Source: Halorubrum kocurii JCM 14978
Lineage (GTDB): Archaea; Halobacteriota; Halobacteria; Halobacteriales; Haloferacaceae
Length of the DNA: 35,294 nt
Reading direction: 5' to 3'
Assembly: GCF_000337355.1 (NCBI RefSeq)
Contig: NZ_AOJH01000086.1
Span: forward strand, 1-35,294
Below are positions 25,577-33,203 of this stretch, piece after piece. Position 1 is the stretch's first letter, and each line of letters begins with the position of its first letter. The translations under genes and the position numbers were made by a program. A model generated the notes under the pieces. It worked only from the letters and a program-made list of their open reading frames with translations, made no database searches and was not told the origin of the DNA.

Positions 25577-26611
25577 CTATCGCAACAACCGGTACACGTT
25601 CGATTCGTACGTCTCGCGAACCTGGTCGCCCCAGTTGTGGGTGTACGTGTCGATCACGTCGTCGGCGACGTCCCCGCGGAGATACTTGACGACGCCACGG
25701 TCGCCGGTCCGGTCCCGAAGATGCGTCGTGAAGAAGTGCCGGAAGTAGTGCGGCGTGACGTTCTCGGCGGCGCCCCCGCCGGTGCGGTACCACCCCGCGT
25801 CGCGGGCGTGGCGCTCGACGACGTGCCTGACCGCCTGCGGGTCGAGCCGCTCGCCCCACCCCTCCGCGGTGCCGACGAACAGGGGTTCCGCGGCGGACGC
25901 GCCGTCCGGCCGCAGGGCGAGCCACCGTTTCAGCGTCCGCGCCAGCTCGTCGTCGACCGGGATCACGGTGGCGCGCTTCCGCTTGTTCGACGCCGTGCGC
26001 ACCTCGCCGTTCAGCTCCTCGCCCACCGTCGCGTCCGGGGTGACGTACAGCGAGTTCGGCCGGTCGGCGAGGGCCGGCCGCGTCCCCAGCGTGAAGGCCG
26101 TGCTGACCTCCTCGTCGTCGATCGCGAGGTCGCGGAGGTCGAGGTTGCACAGCTCTCCCACCCGCATCCCGGTCTTCAACAGCGTGACGACGAGCGCGCG
26201 GTGGAGCGGATGGCGGACGCCGGCGACGAACTCGCGCATAGCCGGGATTGACACGTCCCGCCGCGCCGGGTCCTTGTCGACCGTCTCGTCCATCTCCTCC
26301 ATCACGAGCGTCATCGGGTTCCCCTCGAAGACGCCGACCTCCGTCATGTACCCGTAGAACCGGTGGAGGTAGGCGGCGTACGTCGCCACCGTGCTGTCGG
26401 CGACGTCGCCGCGCAGCGAGTGGACGAACGCCATGCAGTCGCGGTGGGTGGCCGATCCGGGCGTCGTTTCGCCGTCGAGAAACGACTCGAACCGACGCAG
26501 GACGCGTTCGTAGGCGTCGCGCGTCCGCTCAGTCTTCCCGTGATAAGTGAGGTCCTCGATGAAGTACGCGACCGGATCGTCGACCTCGGCTGGCGCTCGC
26601 GTGCTACTCAT
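25577..26611 (-). CDS. Tyrosine recombinase (XerC/D-like integrase)
   Basis: A 344-residue site-specific recombinase. An N-terminal SAM-like core-binding domain (about 10-105) precedes the catalytic domain with Arg150 (TGMRVGELCNL), Lys210 (NKRKRATVIPV), His288 and Arg291 (TPHYFRHFFTTHL) and the nucleophile Tyr323 (DTYTHNW). At the position where Xer proteins have Gly-His or Gly-Trp, this one reads LRGDVADD, so Asp314 replaces the usual residue. It overlaps the DUF5805 gene by eight bases. No other phage or plasmid genes and no flanking att repeats are visible, so it is probably a resident chromosomal recombinase rather than part of a mobile element. Confidence 0.9.
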   Translation of the reverse strand: MSSTRAPAEVDDPVAYFIEDLTYHGKTERTRDAYERVLRRFESFLDGETTPGSATHRDCMAFVHSLRGDVADSTVATYAAYLHRFYGYMTEVGVFEGNPMTLVMEEMDETVDKDPARRDVSIPAMREFVAGVRHPLHRALVVTLLKTGMRVGELCNLDLRDLAIDDEEVSTAFTLGTRPALADRPNSLYVTPDATVGEELNGEVRTASNKRKRATVIPVDDELARTLKRWLALRPDGASAAEPLFVGTAEGWGERLDPQAVRHVVERHARDAGWYRTGGGAAENVTPHYFRHFFTTHLRDRTGDRGVVKYLRGDVADDVIDTYTHNWGDQVRETYESNVYRLLR

Positions 26612-26984
26612 TGATCAGCGTGTACCCGCCTTCCCGCCCGTTGTAGCGAACGCGGTTCCGATCCTGGAGCGAATCGAGCGCGTCCTCCAGGCGCCCCTCG
26701 AAGTCGTCGAACACCGCGTCGACCAGCTCCTCCCACGAGAGCACCCCGTCGGCGAGCGCCGCTTCGACCCGCCTTTCGAGGTCGTCACCCCTGGGGTCAG
26801 ACCCCGACGGATCGGGTTCGACGGGGTTCTCGGCGCCGTCGATCGAAAACCCGCGTCTCCCGGCCTGTACCATCGTTCTGACGAACTCGCTTTGCGACAT
26901 CCCCAACTCGTCGGCGTGCTCCTGCCAGATCGCCTTCTGCTCGTCGGGAACGTACGTCTTCACGGAGCGGCGGTCGTCGCTCAT
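26604..26984 (-). CDS. DUF5805 protein, possible ribbon-helix-helix DNA-binding
   Basis: A 126-residue acidic protein. The N-terminus (RRSVKTYVPDEQKAIWQEHA, then LGMSQSEFVRTMVQAG) resembles a ribbon-helix-helix repressor: one strand and two helices. The C-terminus (LSWEELVDAVFDDFEGRLED) resembles a small helical domain ending in a wing-like RVRYNGREGGYTL. It matches my memory of the haloarchaeal DUF5805 family, which commonly sits just upstream of this type of integrase. Overlap with the integrase gene implies coupled translation. It may regulate or assist the recombinase. An inverted repeat lies in its promoter. Confidence 0.8.
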   Translation of the reverse strand: MSDDRRSVKTYVPDEQKAIWQEHADELGMSQSEFVRTMVQAGRRGFSIDGAENPVEPDPSGSDPRGDDLERRVEAALADGVLSWEELVDAVFDDFEGRLEDALDSLQDRNRVRYNGREGGYTLINE

Positions 26985-27021
26985 CTCTCGTCCGAGGCTT
27001 CTCCGGCCGCCGTCTTCAATC

Positions 27022-27040
27022 TATCCCACAATTCGGGATA
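27022..27040. promoter_or_regulatory. Inverted repeat in the DUF5805-integrase promoter
   Basis: TATCCC-N7-GGGATA lies 38-56 bases before the ATG at 26984. A minus-strand TATA-like TGTATAAGG (about 27046-27054) lies just upstream, so the repeat covers the predicted transcription start. DUF5805 itself is the obvious candidate binder. Confidence 0.45.
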
Positions 27041-27061
27041 AGTGACCTTATACAGTAGAGA

Positions 27062-27495
27062 AGGACCATCAAGCCGCGGGTCGAGACTGTATATCTGTCT
27101 TTCTGGGACTACAAAATACGTCTGTGGCCCTAGAAAACTGGATATATATTTGACGGTCGGTCCGGCCCGTTTCGTCTGTCCAGCGGCTGATCGGTGATGC
27201 GGCCTCTTCGGTATCCGGGGAATGTCATCGGTACGCGAGCCGAAGGCCGGCGGTCGCGCTCGGCGCCCGTTCGACGTAGCTGCCGGGGCTGGCTCGCCGT
27301 GGGTCCGTCGGGCGCTGAAAGGCGCTCAGCGGTCGCTGACGGAGCCTTTCTCGGGAGTTGGATTGGACTGGGAGCAAGGACAGGACGTCTCGGCAGACCG
27401 CGGGAGCGACGGCGCCCTGGAGCGCGGTCGATCGCGGCCGATCGCGATCCAAAGAGACCCGTGTTGACCGATCAGCCGCCAACACGTACACTGTA
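27062..27495. other. Gene-free stretch of about 430 bases
   Basis: No convincing coding frame is seen. The left part is AT-rich, with a TATA-like GGATATATATTTGAC near 27133-27147, but no gene follows on the plus strand. The right part is GC-rich with only Arg-rich frames. No tRNA-like cloverleaf is evident. It separates the integrase operon from the HisG-like gene. Confidence 0.5.
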
Positions 27496-27497
27496 TA

Positions 27498-27512
27498 TCG
27501 CTATAAAAAGTG
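27498..27512 (-). terminator. T-run terminator after the HisG-like gene
   Basis: Read on the minus strand, CACTTTTTATAGCG begins about seven bases after the stop at 27519. A T-run of five followed by AT-rich sequence is the usual archaeal terminator form. Confidence 0.5.
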
Positions 27513-27518
27513 CGGGTG

Positions 27519-28424
27519 TCAGACGCGGATCTCGGAGGACGGCGATTCGACCGCGATCGCGTCGAGGGCGCGTTCGACGCGCGGGTCGCGTTCGGCCGCG
27601 TTGCGCATCAGCACGGTCTCGCTGGGGAAGAGGTGCTCGCCCACCGCGAGCTCGTGTTCGCGCGCCGTCGACCCGGTGACCGTGAGGTAGACGCCGAGTC
27701 CGGTTCTGGCGATAGCGGCCTCCTCCTCCTCGTCCGCGTTCGGATAGACGAACTCGACGCCCTCGAGCGCGTCCGTCCCCAACACGGCGGTGACGAGCCG
27801 CTCGTAGCGGGGCGAGATGCAAAGCGGCCCCTCGTACCCGGTGACGAACCCCCGATCGAGGTCGGTCCCCGGCTCGAACCCTTCGGGCCGGCCCATCAGC
27901 GTGTGATAGACGGTGTCGCCGAGGCCGTTGACCACGCGCACGTCGGTGTCGACGGGGTCGATCCGCTCGTTGATGTCGGCGATCTGGCCCAGACCGCCCG
28001 GTCGGATGCCGACGACCTCCTCTAAGACGAGGTCGGCGGAGTCGAACCCGAGCGCGAACTCGTGGGTCCGAAGCGCTCGAAACGGCTCCTCGCGGCCGAC
28101 GAGCTTCAGCGTTACCTCACCGAGGTCGACGGTGGCCGCGTCGAAGACGATCCGCCGGGGCTTGCCGTCGCGGTCGTCACGAAGCAGCGTGAACTCAGGG
28201 TTGCGCGGGTCGTTGGGGTCCGAGTACTCAGCCAGTCGATCGTACGGGCCGTCCTCGGCGTCGACGCGCCCCTTCGTGACGGCCTTCTCGTACCGGAGGG
28301 TGTTGCTCACGCGGTCCGCGAGGCCGTCGAGCCGGTCCTCCGGGCCGACGGCCGCGATCCGTTCGAGGACCGCTTCGAGGGGCCGGCCTTTCCGCGGCAC
28401 GGCGACCGGTACCGGTTCGCTCAT
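27519..28424 (-). CDS. Divergent HisG-like (ATP phosphoribosyltransferase-like) protein
   Basis: A 301-residue soluble protein. The N-terminus VPVAVPRKGRPLEAVLERI (residues 5-23) resembles the first strand of HisG (Ala-x-Pro-Lys-Gly-Arg). Residues 220-275 run EGVEFVYPNADEEEEAAIAR, then TGLGVYLTVTGSTAREHEL and LFPSETVLMRN. This matches the HisG end pattern: an acidic stretch, a GLADAIVDIV-like strand, a TGSTLRxNGL PRPP-binding loop and a final SxxxLIxN strand. The PRPP loop is altered (TGSTAREHEL), so catalysis of the first histidine-biosynthesis step is doubtful. It could bind a nucleotide or phosphosugar instead. A TATA-like GTTTTACC (about 28448-28455, minus) gives a leaderless start at 28424. 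No his genes are nearby. Confidence 0.55.
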   Translation of the reverse strand: MSEPVPVAVPRKGRPLEAVLERIAAVGPEDRLDGLADRVSNTLRYEKAVTKGRVDAEDGPYDRLAEYSDPNDPRNPEFTLLRDDRDGKPRRIVFDAATVDLGEVTLKLVGREEPFRALRTHEFALGFDSADLVLEEVVGIRPGGLGQIADINERIDPVDTDVRVVNGLGDTVYHTLMGRPEGFEPGTDLDRGFVTGYEGPLCISPRYERLVTAVLGTDALEGVEFVYPNADEEEEAAIARTGLGVYLTVTGSTAREHELAVGEHLFPSETVLMRNAAERDPRVERALDAIAVESPSSEIRV

Positions 28425-28493
28425 TACCGGACGTGCGCCGCCGCGGGTAAAACGGGTTGCGCTTTCCGCTCGGTACCGCCATCGGCTCCGCGA

Positions 28494-30227
28494 TTACGGA
28501 CCGAACGCCTCGTTGAGCCGCTTCCTGAACGCTTCGAGCTCTTCGAGGTGGTCGTTGATCGCGTCTAGTTCCGCCTCCACGTCGTCGAGGTCCTCGCCGA
28601 GCCGCTCCTCGATGTCGGTCAGGCGCGTGTCGACCTCCGCCAGGTCGTCCCAGAGGTCGTCGAACTCCTCGTCGAACCGCCCCATCCGGGCCTCCACGTC
28701 GTCCACCCGGTCCTCGGTCGCCTCCAGCCCCGCGGCGGCGTCGTCGACCTCCTCGTACAGCGTTTCGACGTCGTCGTTGAGGTCGTCGACCGCCTCGTCG
28801 AGGCCGGTCGTCTCGTCGTCGAGCCGCGACACGTCGTCTGTGACGCCGTCGACGGTCTCCTCGACGCCCGCGACCGTGTCGCCGAGGTCCGCGACGGTTC
28901 CCTCGACCGCCGTGACCGACTCCTCCACGCCGGACACCTCAGATTCAACGTCCGCGACCCGGTCGTCGACGCCGTCGACCCGCTCGGTGACGTCGTCGAT
29001 CTCGGCGGTCGCGGCCGAGACGGAGTCGTCGACCCGCGAGAGGTCCTCGCGGAGGTCGTTCCGGTCCGCGTCCGCCGACGCGAGCCGGTCGTCGATCGCG
29101 GCCATCTCGGACTCGACGGCGTCGACCTTCTCGTCGAGGTCGTCGAGGATCTCGCGGGCGGTCCCCTCGCCGTCGATGAACTCCGCGAGTGCGTCCGCGT
29201 ACGCCTCGATGTCGGCGACGCTCGACTGCAGACGGGCGATCCGCACGTCGACGCTGCGGGGAACGCCCACGTCCAGCTCGGACCGGAGGGTTTCGAGGTC
29301 GTCGTCGTCCACGTCGCCGGCGCGTATCTCCGAGGCGAGCGCCGCGGCGAGGCCGTCGTCCGGAGCCGCGGCTGGCGGCTCTCCCGTCTCTCCGGAGTCC
29401 CCGGCGTCGGCGGCGTCGGTCACTTCCGGTTCGACGTCGGCGGCCTCGGGTTCCGGCTCTTCGGCGTCGACCGGAGCGGACTCCGCCGCCGCGGCGTCGT
29501 CAACCCCTTCGGCCGTCACCTCTACCGTTTCCTCGTCCGCGTCGTCTGTCAGCGGTTCGTCCGCGTCCGGCTCGTCCGCGTCCGGCTCGTCCGCGTCCGG
29601 CTCTCCGGTGTGAGAGGTGACCGCGGCGGTTCCCGCGTCGACGTCCCGCGGTTCGGGGGCCTCCATCTCGTCGGGGGCGTCGTCGGTCTCGGCGGCCGCT
29701 GGCGCCTCCTCGTCCGGGTCTGCCAGGGGGTCAGTCGGGGGATCCGATGCCTCGCCCTCCGCCTCGTGCGGCTCCTCCATCCCCGGGAGCGTCGCGCGGT
29801 CGCCGGAGAGCACTTCCCTGACGGCGTCGGTGTCGCCCGCTCCGAGGACGTCTTCGATCTCCTCGCCGACCGGGACGTGCTCGATCACGGGCGTCCCGAG
29901 GAAGCCGTCGAGGTCGGGGTCGTCGTCGCGGATGCCGAACACCGTCTCGATCGCTTCGTCGGGCTCGACCACGCGCTCGAACTCGACGCGGTGGTCCTTG
30001 TAGGCGGTCCAGTTGTCGCTCTCGTACTCCGGGTGGAACCCGATCCGGTCCATCGGGAACGACTCGGGGATCCGGTCGACGATGCGCACGCGCACGGGGT
30101 CCTCGCGTGTCGAGGAGAGCTCGTACATCACCGCGGGCACGGGGAACGCGTCGTCCGTGAAGGACTTCTCGACGCGGATACCGTCCTCGTCGACGGTCGT
30201 CGTCGCTTCTGCCGTCCGTTCGCTCAT
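28494..30227 (-). CDS. Long acidic coiled-coil protein
   Basis: A 577-residue acidic protein of unknown function. Residues 1-130 form a beta-rich domain (DEDGIRVEKSFTDDAFPVPA, VIDRIPESFP-like segments, DHRVEFERVVEPDEAIETVF). Residues 140-330 are a disordered acidic linker containing three PDADE repeats. Residues 340-577 are a long heptad-patterned coiled coil rich in Val, Asp and Glu (for example VDGVDDRVADVESEVSGVEE), with no membrane segment. It looks like a cytoplasmic scaffold or tether. The ATG at 30227 is preceded by GGGAGGG, a strong ribosome site, which favours it over the frame start at 30290. It precedes the HisG-like gene by 69 bases on the same strand. Confidence 0.75.
   Translation of the reverse strand: MSERTAEATTTVDEDGIRVEKSFTDDAFPVPAVMYELSSTREDPVRVRIVDRIPESFPMDRIGFHPEYESDNWTAYKDHRVEFERVVEPDEAIETVFGIRDDDPDLDGFLGTPVIEHVPVGEEIEDVLGAGDTDAVREVLSGDRATLPGMEEPHEAEGEASDPPTDPLADPDEEAPAAAETDDAPDEMEAPEPRDVDAGTAAVTSHTGEPDADEPDADEPDADEPLTDDADEETVEVTAEGVDDAAAAESAPVDAEEPEPEAADVEPEVTDAADAGDSGETGEPPAAAPDDGLAAALASEIRAGDVDDDDLETLRSELDVGVPRSVDVRIARLQSSVADIEAYADALAEFIDGEGTAREILDDLDEKVDAVESEMAAIDDRLASADADRNDLREDLSRVDDSVSAATAEIDDVTERVDGVDDRVADVESEVSGVEESVTAVEGTVADLGDTVAGVEETVDGVTDDVSRLDDETTGLDEAVDDLNDDVETLYEEVDDAAAGLEATEDRVDDVEARMGRFDEEFDDLWDDLAEVDTRLTDIEERLGEDLDDVEAELDAINDHLEELEAFRKRLNEAFGP
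29557..29601. repeat. Three 15-base tandem repeats coding PDADE
   Basis: TCGTCCGCGTCCGGC repeats three times without mismatch inside the coiled-coil gene. It encodes a five-residue acidic unit in frame, so copy-number change would not break the protein. Confidence 0.85.
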
Positions 30228-30335
30228 ACGGAGACCCTCCCGGAGCAGGGGCTTAAATTCCACGGGCCGCGTTTCGGCGTTGATAACCACGCCGCGGTGA
30301 AAAAACGCGATATCGGCCTCGTCGAGCCCGAACGC

Positions 30336-31169
30336 CTACAGATCGATCCGATCGCCAATCTCGACGATCTCCAGCCGGTTCGGGTGCGAGCGGCTCCGGA
30401 CGTGTTCGTGGAGCGCGGTCGGGTCGGCGGTCAGCCCCTTCCACATGTCCCAGTGGGTCGGGACGAGTCGGTCGAGCGCCAGGTCCTCGGCGGCCGCGGC
30501 GATCTGGTTCTCGTCGCTGTACCACTTGGTCTCGACCGGTTCGCCCGTCTCCTTGTCCGGAACTCTCCCGACGGAGCCGAACGCGAGGATTCCGAGGTCG
30601 ATGTCGAACTCCGCCGCGAGCCCCGTGAACGACCCGGAGGGCTTGCTGTCGCCGGCGTGGAACAGCGTCCCCGTCTCGTGCTCGATCACGTAGCCGACCG
30701 GGTGCGTCGCGTCGGCGTCCTGCGTTTCGACGACGTGCACGGTGAACTCGCCGATCCGCAGCTCGTCGCCCTCCGTCACTTCGAGGAACGCCTCCTCGTC
30801 GACGTCCCACTCCTCGGTCCAGCGCTCCTCCTCGCGGGCGACCGCGAGGGAGTCGTCCGGCGCGACGAGATCGGCGCCGGTGTTCGCGAGGATCGGCGCC
30901 TGCGAGGGGCCGTGGACGTGGTCGGTGTGCTCGTGGGTCGCCAGCACGGCGTCCGCCTCCTCGATATCCGCGGGGTCGAACGGCACCGGGACCATCCGGA
31001 CCGTGCGCGGCGGGTCGCCGGTCCCGACGTACGGGTCGATCCAGAGCGTCGTCCCGTCGCTTCCTTTGATCGCGAAGCCGTTGCAGCCGAGGTACCACAG
31101 CGCCACCGTGTCGGGGTCGGCGTCCGCCACCGCGCGCGGCAGCCAGTCGCCCCAGTCGGAATCGGTCAT
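30336..31169 (-). CDS. UlaG-like metallo-beta-lactamase-fold hydrolase
   Basis: A 277-residue protein with the HxHxDH zinc motif THEHTDHVHG (His79, His81, Asp83, His84). It begins with ALWYLGCNGFAIKGSDGTTLWIDPYVG, the pattern of the UlaG (ascorbate-6-phosphate lactonase) group of metallohydrolases. Other ligands are LFHAGDSKPSGSF and LVPTHWDMWKG. Many archaeal members have unknown substrates, and nothing nearby points to ascorbate metabolism. The ATG at 31169 is chosen because the upstream extension to 31217 is short and not family-like. It lies 108 bases upstream of the coiled-coil gene on the same strand and diverges from the PiT transporter. Confidence 0.85.
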   Translation of the reverse strand: MTDSDWGDWLPRAVADADPDTVALWYLGCNGFAIKGSDGTTLWIDPYVGTGDPPRTVRMVPVPFDPADIEEADAVLATHEHTDHVHGPSQAPILANTGADLVAPDDSLAVAREEERWTEEWDVDEEAFLEVTEGDELRIGEFTVHVVETQDADATHPVGYVIEHETGTLFHAGDSKPSGSFTGLAAEFDIDLGILAFGSVGRVPDKETGEPVETKWYSDENQIAAAAEDLALDRLVPTHWDMWKGLTADPTALHEHVRSRSHPNRLEIVEIGDRIDL

Positions 31170-31236
31170 GGCCGACCGTGCGTGTGCGTGCGGGGTAACC
31201 GTTCCGGAGTCTCCCAAAGTTCTGACCTATTGAGGA

Positions 31237-31252
31237 CGACAGTATGCTGTCG
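31237..31252. promoter_or_regulatory. Palindrome in the MBL/PiT divergent region
   Basis: CGACAGTATGCTGTCG has 6-base arms and a 4-base centre, 68 bases before the metallohydrolase start. It could be an operator for either divergent gene; no binding protein is indicated. Confidence 0.35.
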
Positions 31253-31326
31253 CGAATCAGTCGTGTATATGGTATGTCGCTATATCGAATTTCGTCCGAG
31301 CGGTCGCTGACGACTCGCCGGGGAAA

Positions 31327-31334
31327 TGTTTAAT
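31327..31334 (+). promoter_or_regulatory. TATA box of the PiT transporter
   Basis: TGTTTAAT is a good archaeal TATA element and predicts a transcription start near 31357. This makes the ATG at 31326, inside the box, an unlikely translation start. Confidence 0.5.
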
Positions 31335-31394
31335 CACCGGCATCGTCGACCTGGTTCACATGGTTCGACCCCCCGTCAGTGGAGGCCGTTGAGC

Positions 31395-32600
31395 GTGGCG
31401 GGAGTCGTTTTCTGGGCGCTCGTCGTGCTGGCGACGGTCACCAGCCTCGCCACGGCGTGGACGCTCGGAGCGAACAGCAACTCGCCGCCATTCGCTCCGG
31501 CGATCGGAGCCAACGCGATCTCGACGATGCGGGCGGCGTTCCTCATCGGCATCCTCGCCGCGCTCGGCGCGCTCACGCAAGGCGGAGCGATCTCAGAGAC
31601 GGTGGGAGCCGGACTCATCGACGGCGTCCAGATAACGTCGCTGGCGGCGACGGCCGGACTGCTGACCGCGACCGGGTTCATGGCCTTCGGCGTCTACAGC
31701 GGCTATCCGGTGCCCGCGGCGTTCGCGACGACGGGGGCGATGGTCGGCGTCGGGCTCTCGCTCGGCGGCGACCCCGCCGTCGACACCTACCGCCGGATCG
31801 TGCTCTTCTGGATGCTCGTTCCCCCGGTCTCGGGCGGACTCGCGTACCTCACCGCCACCGTCCTGCGACGCGACGACATCCCGGAGACGGTCGGCGTCCC
31901 CCTGCTCGCGGCGGTCGTCGGCGGCATCATCGCCAACGTCCAGCTGGGCGTCATCCCCTCACCGCCCGACGCGAGTCAGAGCTCCGTCGCGGGGTTCATC
32001 GCGCGTCGGGTCCAGACGCCGACGGTCGCCGACGTCGATCCCGTGGTGGCGCTCGTGACCCTAGTCGCCGCCGCGGCGTGGTTCCTCGTCATTCGCCGGC
32101 GGACGCAGGCGTCGGTCGAGGGCGGCATCCGGACGTTCCTGATCGTCCTCGGGAGCGTCGTCGCCTTCTCCAGCGGCGGCAGCCAGGTCGGGCTGGCGAC
32201 CGGTCCGCTCGAGAACCTCTACGGGGTCGAACTCGGGCTGCCGGGCATCGTCCTCCTCACGCTGGGCGCGACGGGCATTCTCGCGGGCGCGTGGATGGGG
32301 GCGCCGAAACTGCTCCAGGCGACCTCCCGCGAGTACGCGCAGTTGGGAGTCAGGCGTTCCATCGCCGCGCTGGTCCCCGGGTTCATCATCGCGCAACTGG
32401 CCATCGCCCTCGGGATCCCGATCTCGTTCAACAACATCATCATCTCCGGCGTCATCGGCGGCGGCCTCGCCGGCGGCTCCGCGGGCGTGTCTCGTCGGAA
32501 GATCGGCGTCACCCTCGCGTTCTGGCTCATCACGCTCGTGTTCTCGATCGGGATCGGCTTCGGGCTCTACAAGGTCTTCGCGGCGGTGCTCGGCGGGTGA
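31395..32600 (+). CDS. PiT-family inorganic phosphate transporter
   Basis: About 401 residues with ten or so hydrophobic helices. The two PiT signature repeats are visible: GANSNSPPFAPAIGANAIS near the start and SFNNIIISGVIGGGLAGGSAG near the end. Members carry phosphate (often as metal phosphate) with H+ or Na+. The start is uncertain. The frame is open from the ATG at 31326, which lies in the TATA box. The GTG at 31395 has GGAGG nine bases upstream and is chosen; TTG 31389 is an alternative. A leaderless-position ATG at 31360 is out of frame and stops after ten codons; one extra C in the following six-C run would join it to this frame. Confidence 0.85.
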   Translation: MAGVVFWALVVLATVTSLATAWTLGANSNSPPFAPAIGANAISTMRAAFLIGILAALGALTQGGAISETVGAGLIDGVQITSLAATAGLLTATGFMAFGVYSGYPVPAAFATTGAMVGVGLSLGGDPAVDTYRRIVLFWMLVPPVSGGLAYLTATVLRRDDIPETVGVPLLAAVVGGIIANVQLGVIPSPPDASQSSVAGFIARRVQTPTVADVDPVVALVTLVAAAAWFLVIRRRTQASVEGGIRTFLIVLGSVVAFSSGGSQVGLATGPLENLYGVELGLPGIVLLTLGATGILAGAWMGAPKLLQATSREYAQLGVRRSIAALVPGFIIAQLAIALGIPISFNNIIISGVIGGGLAGGSAGVSRRKIGVTLAFWLITLVFSIGIGFGLYKVFAAVLGG

Positions 32601-32626
32601 ACTGAGACGCGGCGAGGCGGACGGGA

Positions 32627-33058
32627 TCAGCGAACGACGGTCACGGTGACGGAGGCCTCGCCGACGACGGTCGTCGCCACCGTTCCGAGCAGCCGGCGGG
32701 CGAGGCTCCCCCGCTCGCCCCCGTGGCCGCCCATGACCACGTGATCGACGTCGTGGGCGGCGACGTACTCGAGAATGGTCTCGGCCGGGTCGCCGGTTTC
32801 TACCGCGGTTTCGACGTGCCGACCGGTCGCGTCCGTTCGCTTCCTCGCCCGTTCGATGACGCGCTCGGCCCGGTCCCGCGCGTTCGCACGGCGATCGCCG
32901 TCGGGGCCGAGAACGCCGCCCTCGCTCATCCCGGCGTCGATCGGCGTCACCACGTTCAGCACCGTCACCCGACAGTCGAACAGTTCGAGCGCCTGTGCGA
33001 GCGCCTCGTCGGCCAGCGGCGACCCGTCGAGCGGAACCAGGACGTGCGATGGCGCCAT
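32627..33058 (-). CDS. Universal stress protein (UspA family)
   Basis: A 143-residue single UspA domain: first strand HVLVPLDGSPLADEALAQAL, and the ATP-binding pattern GGHGGERGSLARRLLGTVA near the end. It is convergent with the PiT transporter and divergent from mobB. The ATG at 33058 fits the family start, while the frame's extension to 33106 is Arg-rich and unlikely. Minus-strand TATA-like CGATATGTG lies about 25 bases upstream. Confidence 0.9.
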   Translation of the reverse strand: MAPSHVLVPLDGSPLADEALAQALELFDCRVTVLNVVTPIDAGMSEGGVLGPDGDRRANARDRAERVIERARKRTDATGRHVETAVETGDPAETILEYVAAHDVDHVVMGGHGGERGSLARRLLGTVATTVVGEASVTVTVVR

Positions 33059-33171
33059 ACGACGTCTTCGACCCCCCCGCACATATCGACGGCGGTTATC
33101 CGACACCCGAGAGCCGTCGAATAACGCGGCGTGGGTACCGGTCGGGAGCCCGCGTCGCGGCCGGTCCGGCC

Positions 33172-33182
33172 GCTATTTATCA
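33172..33182 (+). promoter_or_regulatory. TATA box of mobB
   Basis: GCTATTTATCA lies about 27 bases before the ATG at 33204. GAGGAG is also present just upstream of the start, so the gene could use either leaderless or SD-led initiation. Confidence 0.55.
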
Positions 33183-33203
33183 ATGGTTGCCCGAGGAGAG
33201 CCC

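Noticed and set aside
25577-26984. Integrase as evidence of an integrated phage or genomic island
   Set aside because: No tRNA, att-like direct repeats, capsid, replication or toxin genes are visible around it, and the pair looks like a common haloarchaeal chromosomal unit.
27180-27240. C/D-box sRNA-like elements (CTGA and GTGATG) in the gene-free stretch
   Set aside because: The order and spacing of boxes do not fit a C/D RNA, and no internal C'/D' pair was found.
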